A DNA stretch of 64,000 bases from Fomitopsis serialis (GCF_022376445.1 NW_025954981.1:1-64000); one strand, 5' to 3'. Numbered from the stretch's first letter, positions 1 to 11,986 are shown. The notes: generated from the sequence alone by a model not told the origin. Numbers and translations: made by a program.

Positions 1-807
1 ACGCATTGTACTGACCTGTAGACATCGTCAGTCAGTAAACATAACAGCATGCTCGCAATTATGCGTGAGTAGGTGCGAGCCTGTGCAGAGATACTGTATA
101 AGATGCAATCAGACAACAGTTTTGCGTGCGCTCACTTTTCGCTGGGCTGCGATAAGTACGACACAGACGCTTGCTTGAATGACATCAGCGCTCGCTGGGG
201 ACTCACTTATCTTTGATCACTGCTTGCACTCATGTACAGTCACTTTTTACATGTCGATGATCAATGGTGCTCAGACGGCATTGCACGCTGGAATCCGGAG
301 GACTCGGGTTGCCGTACAGCTGGGCGCTACCAACTGGGGATCCTGGCGGAACGGATGACGTACTGTAAGTACATGGTGAAATTGGTCCCGTGGTAGACTC
401 GCACAAACACTGCTTTGAGGAAGGCAGAGCAACTGCCAATCTTTCTGAAAGCATCGAGCTAATAAGGTGAGGAATAAGCCACAAGACAAAAGGACTGTCG
501 TGAAGGACAAGATGGCGGAAATGGTCAGTACAGGAGCGTACACAACGACAGAGCGTTCTCGGCGCTGCGCCAGTGCGATCGCGGATGCCGGGTTGCCGGT
601 GGCAAACGCCGCACAAGTTATAACGACCGATATGAATGACTCTGTAAGCGTGGGACATCGCAGCATTTCGGAGCTTGAAAGAAGAACCCCGGAGCTTATC
701 TGCCAAGCGGTTCGGCGCATGATAGACTTTAGGCGGCAGGGTTGGCGCGAGTTACTTAATGCGGGGCAGAGCGCCGGCCTCCCTCTCCCTACCACCACGC
801 CCGTCGA
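1..807. other. No gene seen (left flank)
   Basis: Overlapping short open frames on both strands carry no recognisable domain and do not agree with each other. The last part is the 5' flank of the MAM3 gene that starts at 808. No promoter element could be fixed with confidence. Confidence 0.4.
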
Positions 808-3800
808 ATGTTACCGACCACAACTCGCCTCCATCTGCAGCGACTCCTCCTCCCTGCTCTCTCCGCCGCATTGCAGCATGTGCCCTTCTTTCGCAGCGAC
901 CCCCACGGCACTCACCAGCTCGCCAAGCGCGACAGCCTCTCTACTGGCCAGAAGGCCGCCTATGGCGTTCTCATCCCCGTGCTCGTCATCTTGTCTGGCA
1001 TATTTGCCGGGCTAACCCTCGGCTACATGTCGCTCGACGAGACCCAGCTGAACGTGCTTAGTATCAGTGGCACTGCGTGAGCCCATTGTCTCATCCGCGT
1101 AGCCACCGCTGACCGCCGCCGCAGAAAGCAGAAGGAGTATGCCAACAGGATCAAGCCGATCCGCAAGAACGGGCACCTGCTCCTCGTCACGCTCCTCCTC
1201 GCGAACATGATCACGAACGAGACCCTGCCTGTTATTGCGGACCCCGTCCTCGGCGGTGGCGTCCAGGCCGTCGTCGTCAGTACCGCGCTCGTCGTGATGT
1301 GAGTGCCACGTCTCGCCTCGTCTGGTCTTTTCCTCCGTTCCCAGCCGCTATTCGTCACTGTCCCATTCATTCGCGTTCACGGGTCCATGTTCGGGGCCGC
1401 CCAGACGCGTCACTGCACACGCGCTGAGCCACGTGATACGTGTCTCCGCGATCGGCTGCGCGTCTCATGGTGCCTGTAAGCATCGTGAAGGCTAGCGTTA
1501 TGACCAAACTCGGTTGTACAGCGAGACGCGCAACGGGAAGGAGCCTCACTGATTGGAGGCACAGTGTGGCCTATCTTCACCTTGGTCCTGAACAGGCGTC
1601 ATATTTACTTTGCGACTTCGACTGAATTATGATACTGACCATCGTTATCGATTACAGCTTCTCTGAGATTATCCCGCAGTCGCTGTGTACGCGTTACGGA
1701 TTGTTCTTTGGCGCCAAAATGGCGGGCGTAGTGCAGATATTGATCTATGCCTTTGTGAGTGCTCTCTTCGGTGAGCTATCAATGTCGCACACTAAAAGAT
1801 CGCAATGGCAGGCCATCGTCGCTTGGCCCGTCGCGAAGCTCCTCGAGTTCGCGCTCGGCCCCCACCATGGTATTATCTACCGGCGCGCGGAGCTGAAGGA
1901 GCTCATCGCAATGCACTCTGATGTGGGTGAGCTCGGCGGAGACCTAAGGAAGGACACCGTCACGATTATCGGAGGCGCGCTCGATCTGCAGGAAAAGGTC
2001 GTAAAGCAGGCAATGACGTCGATTGAGAATGTGTTCATGCTAAGCATCGACGCGAAGCTTGACTACGAGACGCTGCGGAAGATCTGCCAGACGGGCCACT
2101 CGCGTGTGCCGGTGTATGAGGAGGTAGACATCCCCGCCCCGACGGCGGTCGCCGGGACGCCTGTTGTGAGAGAGGCGGGCAAGGCGGGCGCCAAGGACCC
2201 CGCTGAGGCTCTGACGAGCGCGGGGGGCGCCTCGCCGAGCGCGAAGACGATCAAGGCAAAGAAGATCATTGGGATCTTGCTGGTGAAGCAGTGTGTGTTG
2301 CTAGATCCCGCGGATGCCACGCCCGTGCGCAAGATCCCGCTGAACAAGGTGCCGATCGTGCCGCACAACGAGCCGCTGCTCGGGCTCCTCGACAAGTTCC
2401 AGGAGGGCCGCTCCCACATCGCGATCGTGTCGCGCTTCAGTGTCGAGCGCGCGCAGAGCGTCAAGAAGGCCGTCAAGCAGGGCCTCACGCAGCGCCTGCG
2501 GTCCGCGATCCGCGACACGGACAGCGAGGACGAGTCCAGCAGCGATGATGAGGCCGCGGCGCCGCCTAAGCGCTGGAACTTGCGCCGCAAGAAGAGCGAT
2601 GAGAGCAAGAGCAGTAGCACCGGCAGCGCAAATGCTACGACTCTTCGCGAGTCCAGCCACGGTGACGGCAGCGAGGAGGAGGGTGCTATACCGCGCCCGA
2701 AAAAGATGCGCGCATTCGGGGGTCGGGGCAGGAGAAAGCACAAGGCCGCGAAACCGGAGGACGTCGACTTGGAATTGGGTGCCGTGAGTACCTCAGATGG
2801 CAAGGACGAGAAGAAGGAGGACAGCAAGAGCAAGAGCAGGCTGCCGGGCTTGTCTGTTCCGCCGGGCCGCGGCTTCTGGGGTCGGGAACAAGATATGCCC
2901 GCTGATGCTGTGCTGTCGACTGAGAATGCGGAAGAGTTCTTGCAGAGCGTGGACCCGGCGGTCATGCCCTTCGGCATCATCACACTCGAAGATGTCCTTG
3001 AAGGTATGAGGCCACGCCTCCTCTCTGATTGCGTATATCCTGACGTCGTCTGATTTCACAGAGCTGATTGGTGAGGAGATTTACGACGAGTTTGATCCTC
3101 AGGGACATCCGGAGTTGGCCTACGCCGGCGAGTCCAAGCCCAAGGCGCAGAAGCTCAAGATGCCGGGAGGCGCGGTGATTCGTCGCAGGCGCTCTGCTCC
3201 TCAGCTAGTAGCTTCTGCGGACGCTGACAATGCGGTGATTGCGCCCGTTGTCGTTGTGTCCTCACCACCCTCGTCTGCCGCGGAGACCGTCAGCGTTCCC
3301 GGCCAACCTTACAAGTTTCCGCCGCCGTCCATCGTGAAACCGTCGGCGTTGCGCGGCCTGAACCCGCTGAACTTGATGGCCCTCGGGAAGATATCCCGCT
3401 CTCGGAGTGCCCCACCGACACCTAGAGACAAGACCGCTGCTCGTCCCAAGGACGGAGACAGCACGCCTGCTCCGGTCCCGGAGGGCGAGGTTGTCGAGTC
3501 TCCTGAACCCACGCGTATTGACCTTGGCCCCGGCATACTGGTAGAGCAGGTGAATAACGACCCTCCGCCCGACGCCTCCGATGCCTTTGTTAAGGCGGAC
3601 AGTATTGCTGTTCCTGCGGCCGTGCCGGAGATCGTCCACCTCGAGTCTCGCGCGCGCTCTCGGCTTTCCCCACCCAGCTCTCCCCGTCTTGGACCGTCGG
3701 GGTCTACCAGTCTCGCGCCTCCCTTGCTCGCCGCGTCGAGCAAGCCGGCCTCGCGGAGCACGTCCCCGTCGCCTTCGTTGGAGCACGCGATTATGCTCGA

Positions 3801-4023
3801 ACGGAAGCGGCGTGCAGCGTCTGCCGGCGCTGGGTCGATGACTGCGCCCAAGGGCCTCAGGTTCAAGAGCAGTCCGCTGACGGGCGAGCGCACGGGCCTC
3901 ATCGTCGCGGAGCACATCAAGCGAGAACGGAGCATGGGCGAGGAGGTCGAATCAATACCAGGGCCTGAGAAGGACAAGGAAGGACCGGATATAGAGGGCC
4001 CGGACGCGGGTAGTGACGAGTGA
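808..4023 (+). CDS. MAM3: MAM3/CNNM-family membrane protein (DUF21 + CBS pair)
   Basis: Predicted 897-residue integral membrane protein of the ancient conserved domain (CNNM/CorC) family. Yeast Mam3 sits in the vacuolar membrane and affects metal (Mn, Mg) homeostasis. Exons: 808-1076, 1125-1298, 1658-1754, 1812-3003, 3062-4023, all in frame. After an N-terminal hydrophobic segment comes the DUF21 transmembrane domain (about residues 45-200; motif GLTLGYMSLDE near its start, then EIIPQS and GPHHGIIYRR). A CBS pair follows, from about residue 245. The second CBS is split by a charged, low-complexity insert of about 180 residues (385-565) between IAIVS and FGIITLEDVLEELIGEE. The tail (about 590-897) is Ser/Pro-rich and looks disordered. 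Intron 3 (1755-1811, 57 nt) is stop-free and a multiple of three, so retention would add 19 residues. Intron 2 is unusually long (359 nt). The family is secure; the transported ion is not visible from sequence. Confidence 0.93.
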
Positions 4024-4396
4024 CGGGGGTGCGCACGAGCTCGGCGTGGTCTTGTGGATGGATTAATGTGTTTCTTGTACATGAGTTATGTCGCATGATT
4101 GAGGATTGGCCTTTACCCTTCCATGACAACTAGACGTTCTGCGCTTTGCATTGAAGTTCCGGTTATGTTGTGTCTTATACTCTGGTGGCGATGTGTACGA
4201 TGTATACCTGTAGTAGAGTGCTCGTGTCGGAGTCGAAGTCGACAGAACTGCTGTAATTCTTCTGGACTGCACGTATCATGCAACCGATCTCACGGACCAC
4301 CGGGTCCTGCAAGCCCGCATTTGGCTGAAGGCGTCGGTATTGGGAAGTTGCACGAAATACTTTTAGAAGCGAAATGAAGTACGACAGTGTGGTAGT

Positions 4397-6181
4397 TCAG
4401 CTGACGAGGGCTGCCTCAAACATCGCCATCGCTTTGTCGCGATCTGCTATGGCCGAAGTCTCCTTCGCCCAAGAGAACAGCTCTTTCATCCGCTCCACCA
4501 CTTGCTGAAGATCGCGCTCAGGATCCCTCACGCCTTCGTCTCCTGTCGAAGGCAGCATATTGAACTCCTCCGTCAGGCCGCACTCTCGCGACCGCTCGAC
4601 GACCCATTGAGTGAGCGGCCTGCGAACCTCGTCATAGGCCCGCAGTGCGTAGGCCAAGGTCTTGGCTGTCGCAGTGGGGTGCACTAGCAAGCTGGCAAGT
4701 ACGAAAGCATCCTGGGTATAGAACGACGCGATTGGCACCAATATGCTCGTGAGACAAGAACGGCTTACCTCTACAGCCTGCCCGGCTCCCGCGCCCAAGT
4801 GGGTGGTCATGGCATGGGCCTGTCTCAAACGACCTCATCAGCAACGCGTCGCTGAACGAGTGGCTGCAGCGTACCGCATCGCCGACCAGGGCTATGCCGT
4901 CGCCGACGTATGTAGGCAGATTGGGCACGACATTGATGGCCCAGAGGTCGGTCCTCTCCATCGCCTGCAACCGGTAAGAGGTGATAGACCGAGTAGGTGC
5001 GTCGACTTACTTTCAGCGTCGCAGTGACCATGGGTTCCCAGCCGTGATACTCGGACAGGACGTCTTCCTTGCCGGCTTCTCGTATCCAGCTCGCCGCGTA
5101 CTGCGTTCCTTCTAGCTTCTGTCTTGACACTAGGGCGACGACGTTGACAAACTTTCCTTGGGCGATCGGATAGAGGATGATGTGCTGGATTCAGCGTCAG
5201 ACCTGCGGGGCAGTAGAGCATTTTCGGCTGGGAATGGATGAGTACCTTGTCCTTTCCTAGCAACTGTTGCATCACGTCTCAGTACCCGAGATTCTTTCAT
5301 CTAAGAGAAAGACCAACAAAGACACCGCCCGCGAATGCAGGGTGGTTTGGGACGGCTTCCTCGAGTACCGCTCGTGGTGCCAGGCCACGATAGGCTATAT
5401 TCCCACTCCAAACAGGGTCCGCCTTGGATGCATACTCCGATGCTTTCGGCTGTTCACCGGCCCTCTCTGCTTGCTCAGCAAGAGAACGATAGAGGAGCGC
5501 ACGGACAGTCGATCTGACGCCATCGCATCCAACGACGAGGTCATGGGTCGCCTGGGTGCCGTCCTTGAAGGCCAGCCTAAAGTCACCTGTAGGCAGCTTT
5601 GTGTATGATTCCAACCGCTTGTCGAAGTAAATGTGGCACGAATCGGGGATATGCTTTCTGAGACATCCCAGGAGATGCGAACGGTGGAAGGACGTTCCGC
5701 CTAGTAATGAGAGGCGTTCAACGGACATGTGTCGCCGGAAAGGACCATACGCACCGGACTGCTCCATGTGCGCAAACGGAATGTCTTCTTTTTCGTCCGA
5801 CTTTCGTATGTGCATGGTGTGGCCTACGAGAGCATGCTCTGAGTGAATCCTAGGATCACACATTGTCAATCAGCTCACTGCCGTCTTTGACGTGACCAGA
5901 AGCGACAGCGGCCAGGTCGTCAGATAAACCAAGAGCCTGCATGATCTCCCAGCTTCGAGGCCATAGTATGATGCCAGCGCCAATATCCGGGAATGAAGGT
6001 GCGGCCTCGTAAATGTCGACAGTGCCAATATTCGGGTTGAGCTTGTGCAAAGCTATGGCTAGCGTGAGGCCTCCGATTCCCGCGCCGCTGTTTCCACAGG
6101 GTTGTTGTGTTTAGTGAACGTCCTCTCCAGCGCGTATAAGCCCGTCACTCACATAATCGCCACTCTGAGTCGAGGGTCCAT
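4397..6181 (-). CDS. FAD-dependent monooxygenase, salicylate-hydroxylase-like (paralogue 1)
   Basis: Predicted 445-residue group A flavoprotein monooxygenase (PHBH/salicylate hydroxylase type), which uses NAD(P)H and O2 to hydroxylate or decarboxylate an aromatic substrate. Nine exons (complement): 6181-6153, 6087-5879, 5823-5755, 5700-5318, 5263-5246, 5184-5011, 4964-4875, 4819-4769, 4711-4397. Together they are exactly in frame. Visible motifs are the N-terminal dinucleotide fold GAGIGGL, the acidic residue ending the second strand (VDIYEA), the DG motif GCDGVRS (about residue 160) and the GD motif GDAAHAM (about 323). Exon 5 is an 18-nt microexon encoding LLGKDK. Every intron position matches the two paralogues at 7242-9101 and 27965-29763. 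The substrate cannot be told from sequence. The start is the ATG giving MDPRLRVAI directly before the FAD motif, as in the paralogues. Confidence 0.9.
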
Positions 6182-7241
6182 TGTTATAGAGATGACGAGA
6201 GTCCTAGGAGCTAGTGACAGCTACTGGTAGGGTGATGATACGTGGGTGCTGATGCTGTACGGGAAGTATATACTTATCGACGACTTGTGGACAAGTTCTG
6301 CACGACACGCGAAGCGGTTGAAACATGATGGACCGTTGAAACGACCCAGCGAGGGGCACATCCCGAAGTGAGGTCATGATTACAACTATCGGGATTCAAA
6401 CGTTCACCGCGTACCAGCCTGGTTGGCGCTGTCGTAAGTGTGAAGTATCTGCAAGACTCGGAGTACCATTAACACATGTCTCGGAGAGAGAACACTACCG
6501 ACTTACCATGACTGCGCAGTAGAGATCATATTCAAGAATGCGCGCTGAGTCTCTTTGACAGTGCAACGCGTCCCGAGACACAAGGTCTACGGCAAGCAAT
6601 CCGGGTCTCTCACTCCGCCGAGAATGACACGCACCACACATAACTTCGCATCGCGGATGAGGTGGCAACGGCGACACCATAACGACCAAATATCCCTAGC
6701 GAATTGCGCACACGGGACATAAGTAGCGTATACGAGAACAGTACAAGTTAGGCCCGCGCCACTGGAGAAGCGGCAAGTTGCAGAATCGACGCCGCGCGCT
6801 TGAGGCAAGTACTGTACTGCCAAATCCGGCACTGGCGCGCGCCACAACGCCCCCGTAGTAGGCTCGGACCTTGCTCGGACCTTTCGTACCTGCTTCTTCA
6901 ATGTCATCAGCCTGTAGGTTGAGTCTATGCAGAGCTGTAGCTTCATCGTGTCTGCTAGATGGCTGAACTCTTCAAAATCACGTAGCGATCAATCCTTTCG
7001 GCATAATACTTAATCTGGAGCAGCCTCAGTCTAAGGCTGGGAGACAACGAAGTGCAATTAAGTATGTTGCTCGCTGAACCCACGGCAGCCCTCAAGGCCT
7101 CATGTATTGCACCTTTATGCTTCAGAATTTTCGTCAGGCTACGGCATGTCACGAGTCTCGAATTGCACACACATACAGTTGGAAATGTGAAACCATAATC
7201 GCAGCTCGCGATACAAAATAACTTACTCAACCTTCCCTCAT
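6182..7241. other. Intergenic, no gene seen
   Basis: This is the 5' flank of the first monooxygenase and the 3' flank of the second. Short open frames on the minus strand (6587-6946, 6955-7230) have no domain and no supporting splice pattern. Confidence 0.4.
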
Positions 7242-9101
7242 CTATGTAGACTCCACCGTGAGAGCGGCATCCAACGCTTGCAAGGCGCGATCCCTGTCAC
7301 CCATAATCGACGTCTGGTTCGTCCACAACATCAGCTGTTGCGCCAGTGCACTCCTCCTAGCAAGGTCATCCGCCGCCGAGTCCCCCGCCACGCCCACCGC
7401 GTCGCCGCCAGCCTCGGACGGCGAGAGGAGGAAGTCGTAGAGCATCCCGGACGTGCGCGAGCGCTGCACGATGTCTTGAGAGAAAGGGCGGCGGATGGCG
7501 TCGTACGCCTGGAGCACGTGCGGGAGCGTCTCGCGGGTCGCGCGCGGGTCTGCGAGGAGGCTAGCGAGGACGAAGCCGTCCTGAGTGGATGTTAGAGGCG
7601 GGCCTCGTGCATTGGGAGAATAGTGAGAATAGAGCGGGCTTACCTCGATTGCTTGGCCCGCTCCAGAAGCCTGATGAGGGGTCATCGCATGTGCCTGTCA
7701 TTGGTAGGAGAGTCAGATGTTGATTCGGTTTGACGGGGTTTCATGACTAAGGCGTGCACTTACCGCGTCGCCGACTAGTGCAACGCGTTCCCCGACGTAC
7801 GTTGGTAGGTGAGGGATGGTGTTGATTGCCCACAGCGTGACCTTTTCTGCGCACTGTACGGTAAAGCCATCAGCGTCAGCTCGAATAGTCTCACGATCAG
7901 CGTAGACTCACGTTGAGTAATTGTGTCATCATCGGCTCCCAGCCGGCATACGCGTCGAGTAACTCCAGCTTCGGTACCTCCTTGACCCATGCACCGTCGT
8001 ACTTAGTTCCCTCCCGCTCTGGCTGCGAGACTAAGCCGACGATGTTGATGAGCGTGCCCTGGGCCATCGGGAAGCCAGTCATGTGCTACGCAGGTCAGAT
8101 CCACTGAATGTAAGTTCGCGTGTACGCAGAGAACGTCGCCGCACTTTGTTCTGTCCACAAAACTAGACGGCACGTACGGTCTCAGCCGCTGACTCTCAAG
8201 AATGGCGAAGGGGGATAGACTGACCAAGACGACCTGTGACAAACACGGATGCTCCGGATTGACTTTCTCGAGCACAGCACGCGGGATGAGGCTGCGGTAC
8301 GCCACCGTCCCGCTCCAGACCGGCTCGGAGTCCGCGGGGTAAGCCAGCGTGCGGTCACGATAGAGCACACCGCGGACAACGGACTTGATACCATCACACC
8401 CTACGACGAGGTCACACACAGCCTGAGAGCCGTCGGTAAAGGTGAGCTCGATGGGTGCCGACCCGGCGGACGGGACCGTGTAGGACGCGAGACGCTTGTG
8501 GAAGTGCGCTGTGTAGGAGGGGTCTGCGGGAAAATGCGCGGCAAGGACCGCCTGAAACCGTGCGCGATGGAAGGGTCGGACACCACCTGCATGTGTCAGC
8601 TCTTGCGTAAGTCGTGCGAGCGATGCGTAACAACATCTCGGGACTCTGCGCCACGTACCGATTTGCGAGTAGGCACCCCTTGGAACCTCAGAGGGTGATC
8701 CCCCATCCACGGTGTAGTCAGACTTTCGTATTTCGATTGACTGTCCTGTATTAATGTGTTAGCAGATCCTGACACTACCTGTGGAAGTGTCACCAGAGAT
8801 GTGTACCTGCATCCCCGGCATCGCTACTAGAGATGGCGGCGAGGTCAGCGGAAAGGCCGAGTGTCTCCATAATCTCCCAGACCCTCGGCCAGAGACCGAT
8901 GCCTGCGCCGATTTCGGTGAATGTCTGTGCAGCCTCGTAGATGTCGACCTCGACGCGGGATCCACAGAGCTTGTGCAGGGATACGGCCAATGTCAGCCCG
9001 CCAATCCCGCCGCCTCTGGAAGGAAGCTGTGAGCAAATCCGAGGCATGACGGGAACAGAGATGTACATTACGGCGATCCTGAGCTTGGGTTCGTTGGTCA
9101 T
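7242..9101 (-). CDS. FAD-dependent monooxygenase, salicylate-hydroxylase-like (paralogue 2)
   Basis: Predicted 454-residue group A flavin monooxygenase, head-to-tail with paralogue 1. Nine exons (complement): 9101-9067, 9015-8807, 8745-8659, 8586-8225, 8162-8145, 8085-7912, 7853-7764, 7694-7644, 7580-7242, in frame throughout. Motifs are GGGIGGL (FAD fold), VDIYEA, GCDGIKS (DG motif), GDA followed across an intron by AHAMTPHQ (GD motif), and DRDRAL near the C terminus. Exon 5 is again an 18-nt microexon (FCGQNK). The third exon's 3' border could instead lie 18 nt earlier, in the same frame; I chose the stronger donor GTACGT at 8658. The tandem layout and shared gene structure show local duplication followed by strong divergence. 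The substrate is unknown. Confidence 0.9.
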
Positions 9102-10726
9102 CGGAGCTCTGAGCGATACGAAGTAGTGCAAGTGGACCACTGAGTCGTAGCATGATATCGACTGTATTTATGTGAGGCAGGGAACCGGGATTGACAGAAC
9201 TATAGCTGCGGATCACATGTGCACTCGGCATCTATGACTTTGTACGTTTCGCCAATACTTTGAGGGAGTGTCTCAACTTTCCCCATCAATTTAAACGAGA
9301 CTCTGAAAGGAATTCAAGCTGCTGGAAGCGAGCTCGTTAGCCCGTGTTCTCTGCTTCCCCGCCGAGTTAGCTGCACTTCAAGGCGAGCGAGTACCCACCG
9401 AGTCTGAAAATCCCTCCCCAAGCTCCCGAAACGCTCCGTGGATGCGCGCGGCGCGGCGATTGATTATTGATCGTGGAGCTTGCGTATGCATCCTGGTGAT
9501 GGCCAGCCAAACGCGTCAATGCTACTGCATCGGGCCCTGCCAGTGCGTGCGACTACTACGCTGCAGGTTGGTGCACTGGCACTAACTGACTCGGATTCAA
9601 GTGGTGGCTAAATGAACACGTACCTTCATTTCTGAGTGGGACACGGGTCCCGCAGGCCTATTCATAGGCTGGATAGCGCTGGCCCCTGCGGTGAATGTCC
9701 TCGTGGTGGAGGATCTACAACAGCGAGCAATTAGACTGCAATTAGGCCGTTCAGGCGGTTACAGCAAGAATCTGACTGTTACTAGAAGCATACATCACTG
9801 AGTTGGTGAGTGTGGGAATTCGCTATGAATCGTCGTTCACTCACGTCCTGCTTCGACCGAGACCACCATCCACAGCATCTACACCGCCTGAGATGTCTTG
9901 GAGCACTTCATTCATCAACTCATTTGCTGTCGAAACATCAATATCTTGAATTCTCTTAGTCTGCACGTACAAATGAGGTCTAAGCTCGAGCAGCGCCTTG
10001 GAGACGGCCCATCCAACGATCGCGCGTTTCTGTCATGAATGCACCCGACCCCAGGCCAGACATCGGTTGGTAAGTTTCACCTGGCGCTCTTTTGCTGCAT
10101 GTGCAGCCAAGCGGTGTATTCGTCTCGATGGTGTAAGTAGCAGGACAGAACGGCAAAAGACAAGTGTTGCTTGGCGTTCCTCATTGCTCTCGTACGCATG
10201 ATCCTCGTCCGCCCATTCCCCTCGTTGTCGCTTCGAGCCTTCCAGCTTCCCGGCACAAGACTCTCATCACCGTCTGGGCCGTGGACGTGCAGGGTGCCGT
10301 ATACGTACGGGCGTCGCAGGACGGACTCCGATCGCCGCGTTGGTCCCTGCGTTTCAGCTCGGCCTTGCGCCTCCGTGCTGCTGCTTTTGCGTTCTGCAGG
10401 TGTCCGAATCGGACGATGATGGCCGTTCGGTCAGCTGGCCTAGGCTCGCAACGCATACCGCTCCCAGGCAGCACCGACCACCGCAGGACCACCGTGCTGC
10501 AGGCTTACGGACTCGTGTCGAGGAAGTCACAGCTGCATATGGTCCTCGGCGTTCATGCCCGTTCTCGTGACACGCCTAAAAGATGCCAAGTTACTCGTTC
10601 CGCCTCGCAGGTATAAAGGTGCACGTCGCCCTCGTCTCTTCTCCAGTTCGTCGTCTCTCAACTCGACTTGAACCGCATCCGACTTCGCACATCTTCTCAT
10701 TCTCGACGTTTCTTACGCCCGCCATC
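9102..10726. other. Long intergenic / cerato-platanin promoter region
   Basis: No convincing coding exon was found. The left end is the 5' flank of monooxygenase 2 and the right end is the promoter of the cerato-platanin gene. The short frames at 10164-10616 lack any domain. Confidence 0.4.
10612..10617 (+). promoter_or_regulatory. TATA box of the cerato-platanin gene
   Basis: TATAAA lies 110 nt before the cerato-platanin ATG, the usual spacing for a highly expressed fungal secreted-protein gene. The pyrimidine-rich leader after it fits a transcription start about 30 nt downstream. Confidence 0.65.
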
Positions 10727-11158
10727 ATGCGTTTCACCTCCGCTCTCGCCGCCGTCGCCCTCCTCTTCGCGCCTGCCGCGCTCGCCCAGAGCTCCGTCAC
10801 GGTCGCGTACGACGAGAACTACGACAACGCCAGCCAGTCGCTCTCCACCGTCTCGTGCTCCGACGGCACCTACGGGCTCGAGTCCAAGGGCTACACCACG
10901 TTCGGCTCGCTCCCCGACTTCCCCTACATCGGCGCGGCCGCCGCGGTCAGCGGCTGGGGCTCCGCGGAGTGCGGCACCTGCTGGGAGCTCGAGTACAACG
11001 GCGCCACGATCAACGTGCTCGCGATCGACCACGCCGGCGATGGCTTCAACATCGCGCTGGAGGCTCTGAACGCGCTTACGAACGGCCAGGGATCCAGCGT
11101 GGGTCGCATCACCGCGACCGCTACCCAGGTCGACGCCTCTGTCTGCGGCATCCCCTAA
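10727..11158 (+). CDS. Cerato-platanin-family secreted protein
   Basis: Single-exon gene for a 143-residue secreted protein. Residues 1 to about 19 form a signal peptide ending ALA before QSSVTVAYDE. The mature part matches cerato-platanins: N-terminal VAYDENYDN, then SCSDGTYGLESKGY, a central SAECGTCWELEYNG, then VLAIDHAGDGFNIA and a C-terminal Cys (SVCGIP). Four cysteines are present, the family number for two disulfides. These proteins are small expansin-fold surface or wall proteins; some elicit plant defence and some bind chitin oligomers. The in-frame extension upstream to 10583 was rejected because the signal peptide begins at this Met and the TATA box lies inside that extension. Confidence 0.95.
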   Translation: MRFTSALAAVALLFAPAALAQSSVTVAYDENYDNASQSLSTVSCSDGTYGLESKGYTTFGSLPDFPYIGAAAAVSGWGSAECGTCWELEYNGATINVLAIDHAGDGFNIALEALNALTNGQGSSVGRITATATQVDASVCGIP

Positions 11159-11722
11159 GCGTGTTCATATGTGGTATGTTGTTACGGTCCGCTCCGTCGG
11201 GCGTTGTTATTGATTGTATACTGGACAGGACAAACGTTACGATGGAATGACTTGATTTCGATGACAATGGACGATGCTACGGACTCTCGCAAAGACTGCT
11301 TAGCCTAGCTCACGCATTCCGGACTTTACTGCAGTGTTTCAGATTTGGGTTGATGTTCACGAATGGACTATTGCTTTGGCTTTCTGCGTTGCGTGCGTTA
11401 CCTGATGAACGGCCACATCCAGTCTTCAGATGTTTTCTGCTACAGGTACGTGCACGACGGAACAGTGACTTCAATGGAGAGCGGTGGCTTTATCGGTTAA
11501 AGTGATTCGTTGGTGAGTCCAGATGGTTGAGCCGCATCGATGATGATTATATGAAGGATATAGTACACTGTTTACAGGACACAATAGCACTTCGTGTTAA
11601 CCCTCGTGGCAAAGAGCCCTCTGGCGTCACTGCGTTTGCTAGCTTCGTGGCGTCTACTGGTTCAACGCGGAGACGATCAACAACGGCGGTATTACCAAAC
11701 AACCGGCCACACTCACCGAGAG

Positions 11723-11986
11723 CTAGTGCGGCTGAGGATTATGCTCGTAGGGGCATCCCGGTCTGCACGGCCTGTCAACGTATACGATCTCATCCGTATA
11801 TCCCAGCTGCGCCGTGCTTGTGATCTTCCCCGCCGTCGCCCAGGACGCCTTCTTGAAGGGCATTTCCTTGATGACCGTGTCTCCCGGTAGGCACTCGCCG
11901 CATGTGTGTAGCAGCTGATACTGCACTTTGATGCACCGGTTGAGGTCCAGCCCGTCAACTTGCTCGGTCTCCTGTGAAGTTGACAT
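11723..11986 (-). CDS. Small Cys-containing protein, unknown
   Basis: An 87-residue open frame that I do not recognise. It has five cysteines in a CxxC near residue 29 (TCGEC) and a CxxxC near the C terminus (PCRPGC), plus one Cys at residue 18. That could be a small metal-binding or disulfide knuckle. There is no signal peptide, so a cytosolic protein is more likely. Support for a real gene comes from the balanced composition and from a TATA box about 105 nt upstream on the same strand, a spacing also seen at other genes here. The antisense frames are less protein-like. The true 3' end could differ if an intron exists near the stop. Confidence 0.55.
   Translation of the reverse strand: MSTSQETEQVDGLDLNRCIKVQYQLLHTCGECLPGDTVIKEMPFKKASWATAGKITSTAQLGYTDEIVYVDRPCRPGCPYEHNPQPH

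Noticed and set aside
2063..2983. 306-codon minus-strand frame inside MAM3
   Set aside because: Antisense shadow of the large, clearly conserved MAM3 exon.
10583..10726. 48-residue N-terminal extension of the cerato-platanin frame
   Set aside because: It contains the TATA box, and the signal peptide starts at the later Met.
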